Shown here piece after piece: positions 1-4,925 of a stretch of 7,225 bases of DNA; positions within the stretch are counted from its first letter, which is position 1, and the number at the start of each line of letters is the position of its first letter. A program made the translations under genes and the position numbers. A model generated the notes under the pieces. That model was not told where the DNA came from. It did no database searches and saw only the letters and a list, made by a program, of their open reading frames with translations. This DNA is from Clostridiales bacterium UBA1248 (GTDB taxonomy: Bacteria > Bacillota > Clostridia > Oscillospirales > CAG-272), in assembly GCA_002308615.1 (NCBI GenBank), contig DBWC01000108.1, forward strand, positions 35,575 to 42,799. Direction: 5' to 3'.

Positions 1-450
1 ATGGCTAATCTGAATTTAAACAAAGTCATACTTGCCGGAAAACTTACGGCAGACCCCGAGCTGAAGAAAACGACTGCCAACGACACATCTGTTTGCTCGT
101 TCACCGTTGCGGTCAACAGAAGATTTACGAGAGCCGGCGAACAGCAGCAGGCTGATTTCATCAACTGCGTCGCATGGCGTCAGCAGGCTGAGCTTCTTTC
201 AAGATATTTCAGAAAAGGCTCTTCCGTCTGCATAGTCGGTAATATTCAGAACCGTTCATGGACAGATCAGCAGGGCAACAAGAGATACACCACAGAAGTC
301 ATAGTTGATGAGCTCAATTTCGTTGACTCAAAATCCGAAGGTCCGAACAGAGATTTTTCACCCGACGCCGCACCGCAGCCCGCGTATTCAACGGCTCCCG
401 CCGAGCTTACGAAGTTTGAGGAAGCGGATGAGGACGATCTCCCGTTCTGA
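1..450 (+). CDS. ssb: Single-stranded DNA-binding protein SSB
   Basis: SSB coats single-stranded DNA during replication, recombination and repair, and recruits partner proteins through its C-terminal tip. The 149-aa product opens with the typical SSB sequence NLNLNKVILAGKLTADPEL (residues 3-21) and has an OB-fold over about residues 3-110. Aromatic residues W59 and W87 lie near the positions that stack on DNA bases in other SSBs. A short Pro/Ala-rich linker (about 111-138) leads to the acidic tip DEDDLPF (143-149), the conserved partner-binding peptide, so the C-terminus is intact. The ATG at base 1 matches the usual family start, but its ribosome binding site lies outside the window. rpsR follows after 61 nt with no terminator between them, fitting the conserved rpsF-ssb-rpsR operon; rpsF would lie to the left. 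The linker is on the short side; otherwise the protein looks ordinary. Confidence 0.97.
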   Translation: MANLNLNKVILAGKLTADPELKKTTANDTSVCSFTVAVNRRFTRAGEQQQADFINCVAWRQQAELLSRYFRKGSSVCIVGNIQNRSWTDQQGNKRYTTEVIVDELNFVDSKSEGPNRDFSPDAAPQPAYSTAPAELTKFEEADEDDLPF

Positions 451-511
451 TCACGTTAAGGCGAGCCGCCGCCCTATCGATTTGCGGTAAATATAACAGG
501 AGGATAATATA

Positions 512-994
512 ATGGATAAGGAACAAAAGCCGTTCCGCAACAATATCCGCAGAAGAAAGAAGGTTTGCGCCTTCTGTGCGGAAAAAGTGGAATTCATAGA
601 TTACAAAAACGCAGACAAACTCAGAAAATACGTATCCGAGCGCGGCAAGATCCTGCCGAGAAGAGTTATGGGTACCTGCGCAAGACATCAGCGTGAGCTT
701 ACGACCGCTATAAAGAGAGCGCGTCAGATCGCCCTGCTCCCGTACGACGCAGAGGTCACCAGACTTGCAAAAGCAAAGCACTTTGCTTACAGCAAGCCCG
801 AGATCGTAAAGGCTGAAGAGACCGAAGTTCTTGAAAACGCCGAAGAAGCAGTTGTTGAGACTGTTGAAGAGGTCGCCGTTGAAGAACCCGCCGCAGTTGA
901 AGAAGCTGTCGCCGAAGCGGTCGAAGAGCCCGCCGCGGAAGCTGAGGAAGCCCCCGCAGATGAGCCGGAAAAAGCCGAAGAAGCTGCCGAATAA
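512..994 (+). CDS. rpsR: 30S ribosomal protein bS18, zinc-ribbon type with long acidic C-terminal tail
   Basis: bS18 is a small-subunit protein that pairs with bS6 on the 30S platform. Residues 1 to about 80 are a normal bS18 core with the Arg-rich segment RNNIRRRKK (9-17), the YKN-DKLRKYVSERGKILPRR region (31-51) and the TCARHQREL segment (55-63). C19-x2-C22 with C56-x2-H59 forms the putative metal site of the 'C+' version of this protein. bS18 is usually about 75-80 aa, whereas this one is 160 aa. Residues about 82-100 are a Lys/Ala-containing connector, and residues 101-160 contain 24 Glu and 1 Asp against a single Lys, with recurring EEPAA/EEAVAEAVEE units. The start is set by AGGAGG at 498-503, 8 nt before the ATG. 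A terminator follows at 1007-1036. Core identity is certain; the role of the tail is unknown. The reading frame is open throughout, so a stop-codon readthrough or frameshift explanation is not needed. Confidence 0.96.
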   Translation: MDKEQKPFRNNIRRRKKVCAFCAEKVEFIDYKNADKLRKYVSERGKILPRRVMGTCARHQRELTTAIKRARQIALLPYDAEVTRLAKAKHFAYSKPEIVKAEETEVLENAEEAVVETVEEVAVEEPAAVEEAVAEAVEEPAAEAEEAPADEPEKAEEAAE

Positions 995-1006
995 GTTAAA
1001 TGAATT

Positions 1007-1036
1007 AAAACGCGGTGCGTAATTGCACCGCGTTTT
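1007..1036 (+). terminator. Intrinsic terminator after rpsR
   Basis: A perfect 12-bp inverted repeat pairs AAAACGCGGTGC (1007-1018) with GCACCGCGTTTT (1025-1036) around the 6-nt loop GTAATT. The GC-rich stem is flanked by A4 and T4, the classic rho-independent layout, and begins 12 nt after the rpsR stop codon. It ends the ssb-rpsR transcript. The sequence is symmetrical, but no minus-strand gene is seen that would use it in the other direction. Confidence 0.92.
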
Positions 1037-1049
1037 GTCATATTTACTA

Positions 1050-1078
1050 TTGACATAGAGGCTTATGTGTGGTACAAT
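1050..1078 (+). promoter_or_regulatory. Sigma-70/SigA promoter of the THF riboswitch-folT unit
   Basis: The -35 box TTGACA (1050-1055) is a perfect consensus and the -10 box TACAAT (1073-1078) differs from TATAAT at one position. The spacer is exactly 17 bp. Transcription would start near 1085, immediately before the first base of the riboswitch aptamer (about 1087), which supports the assignment. The promoter lies just downstream of the rpsR terminator, so folT is transcribed independently of the ribosomal operon. Confidence 0.9.
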
Positions 1079-1083
1079 ACGGT

Positions 1084-1182
1084 AAACAGAGTAGGGAATA
1101 AGGCGTTAAGTGCCGTGCGGACGGGGAGTTGCCGCGCGGACGAAAGGAAGATCCTGCGGCCGTATTCCCGCATCCCGCTGGA
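1084..1182 (+). promoter_or_regulatory. Tetrahydrofolate (THF/folT-type) riboswitch aptamer
   Basis: This leader senses reduced folates and normally lowers folate-uptake gene expression when THF is abundant. The segment matches the class in order. The P1 strand and conserved AGAGTAG are at 1088-1094. P2 is GGGAATA (1094-1100) pairing with TATTCCC (1163-1169). The hallmark GGCGTTAAGTG is at 1102-1112. P3 is CCGTGCGG (1113-1120) with CCGCGCGG (1132-1139), one G-U pair, closing the G-rich loop ACGGGGAGTTG (1121-1131). A short P4 hairpin pairs AGGA (1145-1148) with TCCT (1152-1155), followed by the conserved GCGG. The downstream part of J2/1-P1 is GCATCCCGCTG (1170-1180). The loop GGGA (1124-1127) can pair with TCCC (1173-1176), equivalent to the known L3-J2/1 pseudoknot. 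The folate transporter gene directly downstream agrees with this class. The assignment is by eye; a covariance-model score would settle it. Confidence 0.92.
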
Positions 1183-1195
1183 CAAAGGAAATTAT

Positions 1196-1238
1196 CCTCC
1201 CTTGTATCAACAGGAACGTCTGTGAAGGGAGGTTTTTT
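1196..1238 (+). terminator. Riboswitch expression platform: terminator hairpin containing the folT Shine-Dalgarno
   Basis: CCTCCCTT (1196-1203) is perfectly complementary to AAGGGAGG (1225-1232), which is followed at once by T6 (1233-1238). This is a rho-independent terminator shape. Within its loop, ACAG (1210-1213) and CTGT (1220-1223) can extend the fold. GGGAGG at 1227-1232 is also the ribosome binding site of folT, 8 nt before the ATG at 1241. When formed, the hairpin would both stop transcription and hide the ribosome binding site. It begins 15 nt after the aptamer, so it is the probable ligand-controlled output element. Whether control acts by termination, by translation or by both cannot be read from sequence alone. 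Confidence 0.85.
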
Positions 1239-1240
1239 AT

Positions 1241-2536
1241 ATGCAGAAAAAAGTATTTACAAAGAAAAACTTAAAAAAACAGCTTATAAGAATAGCGTTC
1301 ACCGCCGTTTTCACGGCTCTCGCCGTCGTCGTAAAATCGTTTACTAATTTAGCGCTGAACATCCCCGGCGTCGGTATAAAAATAGGCTTTGCGGGCATTT
1401 TCACGTTCTTTCCCGCGGCGTTCTGCGGTCCGATATTCGGCGGCATAGCCTCCGGGTTGACGGACGTTTTGGGCTATCTTATAGCGCCGGACGGCGCGTA
1501 TATCCCGTGGCTCACGCTCACGGCGTTCTGCGGCGGCGTCATAAAAGGACTTTTATGGATGCTCCTTACAAAAAAAGCGGAGAAAAAGGTGCGCGCAGCG
1601 CTTATCTCCGTATTTGCCGTCATAGCGATTCTCGGCGCGTCGTTCAATATAGCGCTCTGCGCGGACGGCGTGATGAAGGGTGTGATAGCGCAGCAAAGCG
1701 AGCTTCCGCTGCGCGGCCAGGTCGAGCAGATGGAATTGTCGCCGCTGTCAAAATTAGCCGTGGGGCTTGCGCAGTACAATAAAGACACGATAACGCTGTC
1801 GCATCAGTCCGGCATCACGCTTTACACTTATTACGATCTTGCCGGATATAAAAACACGGTGACGAAAATAGGCAAAGAAGCGCTTAAAGACTGCGAAGGC
1901 GAGCTTTACATACCGAAAACTTATAAAACCATAGCGGACGACGCCGGAGCGGATCCCGAAAAGGTGACGGTCATAAAGGGAGAGGAGGGCTCTGCCGCGC
2001 AGAAATACGCGGAAAAGGCCGGTATCCCGTTTGAGGCGGCGCAGATCGAGGCGCTTACGGCGGACGAGAACAGCGCGGACGCAAAGTTTTCATCGTCCGA
2101 CGCTTACAGAAAGAATCTCGCCGCGTATCTGAATATCCTCGTGTTCGGGCTTGAGCTCGCGGGCGTGATCGGCATACTGTTCACCGTGCTTAATATCGTT
2201 TTGTCAAAAGCGGATAAGGGCGAGGACGGGCAGAGCAGAGTGCTCGGCATTATGCGCATCGCGGTTGCCTGCGTCGTGACAGGCGTCATAGTTACGACCG
2301 TGAATACGTTTATTTTGAAAGAGGTGCTCGAGGTCTGGTCGAACAGAGCGATACTCATATTGCTCATTCCGCGCGTCGCGGAGGAGATAATCTCCTGCAC
2401 GCTGCAGGCGTATATCATATCTCTTCTGTTCGGAGCGGTATATCGCGGAAGGATCAAACTGTTGATAGACAGACTGCAGACGAAAAAAGCCCTGCCGCAA
2501 AAAGAGCAGGAAGTCAAAGAGACGGAAGAGAATTAG
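1241..2536 (+). CDS. folT: FolT-like folate-specific ECF transporter S component with an extracytoplasmic insertion
   Basis: This is a membrane substrate-binding (S) component of an energy-coupling-factor vitamin importer. It would bind folate and dock on an EcfT/EcfA module encoded elsewhere. The FolT core is recognisable. TM1 is at about 17-36 with an A22-x3-A26 motif of the type used for EcfT docking. A substrate-side region with GFAGIFTFFPAAFCGP lies at 49-64. APDGAYIPWLTLTAFCGG (82-99) leads into TM4, and TM5-TM6 lie at about 336-398 with IPRVAEE (376-382), similar to the PR-containing segment of FolT proteins. S components are typically about 170-200 aa, but this one is 431 aa. Residues about 117-322 add a helix (118-140), an outside segment of about 150 residues and another helix (293-321), all between canonical TM4 and TM5. 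A charged 30-residue tail ends the protein. The start is fixed by GGGAGG at 1227-1232. The THF riboswitch upstream supports folate as the substrate. Confidence 0.88.
   Translation: MQKKVFTKKNLKKQLIRIAFTAVFTALAVVVKSFTNLALNIPGVGIKIGFAGIFTFFPAAFCGPIFGGIASGLTDVLGYLIAPDGAYIPWLTLTAFCGGVIKGLLWMLLTKKAEKKVRAALISVFAVIAILGASFNIALCADGVMKGVIAQQSELPLRGQVEQMELSPLSKLAVGLAQYNKDTITLSHQSGITLYTYYDLAGYKNTVTKIGKEALKDCEGELYIPKTYKTIADDAGADPEKVTVIKGEEGSAAQKYAEKAGIPFEAAQIEALTADENSADAKFSSSDAYRKNLAAYLNILVFGLELAGVIGILFTVLNIVLSKADKGEDGQSRVLGIMRIAVACVVTGVIVTTVNTFILKEVLEVWSNRAILILLIPRVAEEIISCTLQAYIISLLFGAVYRGRIKLLIDRLQTKKALPQKEQEVKETEEN
1853..2035 (+). other. BspA-like leucine-rich-repeat segment within FolT
   Basis: FolT residues about 205-265 read like the last repeat and end cap of a BspA/LRR_5-type surface domain. 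The repeat portion is NTVTKIGKEALKDCEGELYI (205-224), then PKTYKTIAD (225-233), which follows the pattern 'I-x-x-x-A-x-x-x-C ... L-x-I-P-x-[ST]-x-x-x-I'. The cap portion is VIKGEEGSAAQKYAEKAGIPF (split here as 244-254 and 255-264), resembling the 'GSAAEKYAKKNGI' ends common in clostridial surface proteins. Normal LRR_5 arrays contain many repeats, whereas only one to two seem to be present here. By the positive-inside rule the segment faces outward: KKAEKKVR precedes the first extra helix and SKADKG follows the second. The similarity is judged by eye from family patterns. Confidence 0.6.
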
Positions 2537-2542
2537 TAATTA

Positions 2543-2571
2543 AGAGGCGAACGCGTGTTGCGTTCGCCTCT
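2543..2571. terminator. Shared hairpin terminator between convergent folT and GH3 genes
   Basis: GAGGCGAACGC (2544-2554) pairs perfectly with GCGTTCGCCTC (2560-2570) around the loop GTGTT, and A2543-T2571 can extend the stem to 12 bp. It fills the 40-nt gap between the folT stop (2534-2536, + strand) and the GH3 stop (2577-2579, - strand), so both converging transcripts would run into it. On the + strand a T-rich stretch follows only after a few bases (CTTTATTTTTT, 2575-2585). On the - strand the downstream bases are only moderately T-rich (TTAATTACTAATT). Termination is therefore likely in both directions, but the hairpin is less canonical than the one after rpsR. Confidence 0.75.
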
Positions 2572-2576
2572 GTGCT

Positions 2577-4925
2577 TTATTTTTTCATCATCGTTTTAAG
2601 TCCGCGGAAGAATCTGCCGTTTGCCATATCGAGCAGTCCCAGTACCGTTTTTTCCTTGATTTTTCCCGCGGAATGTGTGACAAGCGCGCGCATCGGGCTG
2701 TCAAGGGCTGAGGTGACCATCATTTTATACGCCGTCTCGTCGTCTTTACGCTTCGTCCCCGTGATCTTTCCCGTCAGCGCCTTTGTCAGTAAATACTGTA
2801 TCTTCATTATAAAAGAATACGGCTTCATTTCAAGGCAAGTGGAATCCATATCGAACTCGCCTTTTGCGCGCTCTTTTTCCGCCTTGATTTTTTCGCCCGT
2901 AAGGATTTCCCATTCTTCATGCGACGGGGCGCCTTTGAGCGTTTCGTAAAACGTGCCGGAGAGATTTTCGGGCGTCTTTATTATTTCGCCTTCAATTTTT
3001 ACAAAAGCGGATAATCTTATATCCCGGCTTGACGCGCCGAGCATTATCTCATATTCTCCCGCGGGAACTTTCCAGCCGTTATGCCAGACCGCGTAGGCTC
3101 TTTCATCAAGCGTAAAGCATATTTCTTTTTGTTCACCGGGCAAAAGCTCAACGCGGCAAAAGCCTTTAAGCTCCTTTGCGGGGCGGAAAATACCGTCGGT
3201 TTTCGCGCCGATATAAAGCTGCACGACCTCGGCGCCTTTGTATTTTCCCGTGTTTTTTATCTTTGCGTATACGGACTTTCCGTCCGTTTCAAGCTCCGAA
3301 TATTCAAACGACGTATAAGATAAACCGTAGCCGAACGGATAGCGCAAAGGTAAATTTGCCGTATCGTAATATCTGTAACCGACGTACACGCTTTCGCGGT
3401 ATTCGGGATTTTTTTTGCCGTAAGTGTCTTTGCAGACGACGTCATCGTAAGAATATATCCAGCTTTCCGTCAGCTTTCCGCACGGATCTGCCTGGCCCGT
3501 AAGAAGCTTTCTCACCGCCTCGCCGCCCGCCTGTCCGGGTAGCCCCATATAAAGAATCGCGCTGACCTTGTCCGCCCACGGAAGCTCCATGACTCCGCCG
3601 CCGAGCAGCACGACGACCGTGTTCGGGTTTGCTTCGGCAACAGCCTCCACCATTTTGTTCATACCGTCCGGCAGCTTTATATTCTCGCGGTCAAACGATT
3701 CCGATTCATATGATTCGGGCAGACCCGCCGCCACGACGGCGATCTTTTTCTGTCTCGCGTGTTCCGCCGCAAGATGAAGCGCGTGCTCCGTCACGTTTCC
3801 GTTTTTGTCGGTACAGGCGTAATACAAAAGATCCGGCATAGCGTCGCGTATGTTTATGAGCTTTGTCGGATTTATATGGCTCGATCCGGCGCCCTGGTGG
3901 CGCGTTTTTTCGCATTTATAGCCTATCAAAACTATATCGTCCTCGCAAAGAGGCAATATACCGTTGTTTTTTAGCAGTACCGCGCCTTCCTCAGCCGCTT
4001 TGAGCGCGAGGTCGTGATGAGATTCGTGGTCCGGCTTCGCGTTGTCCGCAGCGGTGTCGGCGGCTTTGACAAAACGCAGGATCCGTCTTACGGATTCGTT
4101 TATGCGCTCCTCGTCAAGTTCCCCGTCAAGCACGGCTTTATTCGCCGCACCGTCGCCGTATTCTCCGCCGCCCGGCATATTAAGATCACAGCCCGCCTCA
4201 AAGCTCTTCGTCCGGTCGTACATGGCGTTCCAGTCCGTTATGACCGTGCCGTTAAAGCCCCATTCGCCCCGCAGGATATCGGTCAGAAGACGTTTGTTTT
4301 CGGTGCAGTGCACGTTGTTTATCTTGTTGTACGCCGCCATTACAGCGCCGGGCTTGGCTTCTTTTACGGCGGTTTCAAAAGCGGACAGATATATTTCGCG
4401 CAGAGCTCGTTCGTCGACCAGACTGTCGCCGTTCATACGTTTGTATTCCTGGTTGTTTGCCGCAAAATGCTTCAAGCACGCCTGCGCTCCGGTGCTTTGC
4501 AGACCTTTTATAAAAGCCGCCGCGGCTTTGCCGGAAACGTACGGATCCTCAGAAAAATACTCGAAATTCCTGCCGCACAGCGGATTTCTTTTTATGTTGA
4601 CGCCGGGACCGAGCACGACGGAAACGCCCTCGGACAGAGCCTCTTTTCCTATCGCCTCGCCTATCCGGTACAAAAGCTCCGTGTCCCACGAAGCACCGGT
4701 CGTTACCGCGGCGGGAAAACAGGTCGCGGGTGCGGAATCGTTTACGCTTTTAAGTCCGCCGCCGTCCTTCTGCGCGCGAAGCCCGTGCGGACCGTCCGAC
4801 ATCATTATCGCGTCAACGCCGTATTTTTCATATGCTTTGGTGCGCCACATATCGGCGCCGGTGCAGAAGGATATTTTTTCCTTCAGCGTCATCTCAGATA
4901 TGATCTTTTCAATATCCATAGTCAT
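2577..4925 (-). CDS. Glycoside hydrolase family 3 beta-glycosidase, cytoplasmic
   Basis: GH3 enzymes hydrolyse beta-linked sugars, often beta-glucosides or beta-xylosides, by a retaining mechanism. The 782-aa protein shows a TIM-barrel-like domain (about 1-290) with the SDGPHGLR motif (43-50), the KHFAANNQE motif containing K152-H153, and the nucleophile D231 in VITDWNA (228-234). An alpha/beta sandwich (about 305-500) contains QGAGSSHI (344-351) and the probable acid/base E409 in ESESFDRE (407-414). A fibronectin-III-like domain follows (about 536-643), including FGYGLSYTSF (531-540). A C-terminal extension (about 645-782), also seen by impression in other clostridial GH3s, ends in LLDMANGRFFRGL (764-776). 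No signal peptide is seen, so the substrate must be imported. The start ATG overlaps the upstream gene's TGA stop as ATGA; a second ATG at residue 3 is possible. No clear Shine-Dalgarno precedes either, suggesting translational coupling. Substrate specificity cannot be read from the sequence. Confidence 0.95.
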   Translation of the reverse strand: MTMDIEKIISEMTLKEKISFCTGADMWRTKAYEKYGVDAIMMSDGPHGLRAQKDGGGLKSVNDSAPATCFPAAVTTGASWDTELLYRIGEAIGKEALSEGVSVVLGPGVNIKRNPLCGRNFEYFSEDPYVSGKAAAAFIKGLQSTGAQACLKHFAANNQEYKRMNGDSLVDERALREIYLSAFETAVKEAKPGAVMAAYNKINNVHCTENKRLLTDILRGEWGFNGTVITDWNAMYDRTKSFEAGCDLNMPGGGEYGDGAANKAVLDGELDEERINESVRRILRFVKAADTAADNAKPDHESHHDLALKAAEEGAVLLKNNGILPLCEDDIVLIGYKCEKTRHQGAGSSHINPTKLINIRDAMPDLLYYACTDKNGNVTEHALHLAAEHARQKKIAVVAAGLPESYESESFDRENIKLPDGMNKMVEAVAEANPNTVVVLLGGGVMELPWADKVSAILYMGLPGQAGGEAVRKLLTGQADPCGKLTESWIYSYDDVVCKDTYGKKNPEYRESVYVGYRYYDTANLPLRYPFGYGLSYTSFEYSELETDGKSVYAKIKNTGKYKGAEVVQLYIGAKTDGIFRPAKELKGFCRVELLPGEQKEICFTLDERAYAVWHNGWKVPAGEYEIMLGASSRDIRLSAFVKIEGEIIKTPENLSGTFYETLKGAPSHEEWEILTGEKIKAEKERAKGEFDMDSTCLEMKPYSFIMKIQYLLTKALTGKITGTKRKDDETAYKMMVTSALDSPMRALVTHSAGKIKEKTVLGLLDMANGRFFRGLKTMMKK

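Noticed and set aside
451..511. Intergenic stretch between ssb and rpsR checked for a terminator, promoter or bS6/bS18 operator
   Set aside because: Only the rpsR ribosome binding site is visible. There is no convincing hairpin or promoter pair, so the genes are treated as co-transcribed.
794..991. Possibility that the rpsR tail results from a lost stop codon
   Set aside because: The tail keeps a strongly biased Ala/Glu composition with codon use like the core, and it ends in a TAA placed 12 nt before a proper terminator. Random read-through of noncoding DNA would not give this.
787..1056. Minus-strand Ser/Ala/Thr-rich open frame over the rpsR tail
   Set aside because: It is the antisense image of the repeated GAA/GCC codons of the acidic tail, and it also crosses the rpsR terminator.
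1129..1347. Small + strand frame starting inside the riboswitch
   Set aside because: It covers structured leader RNA and runs out of frame into folT. Its start lies in the P3 loop and has no plausible initiation site.
1580..2239. Possibility that the FolT insertion is a separate gene, an intein or a frameshift artefact
   Set aside because: The reading frame is continuous from 1241 to 2536. There are no intein splice-type residues or endonuclease motifs, no internal start with a ribosome binding site, and the insert has matching membrane helices at both ends.
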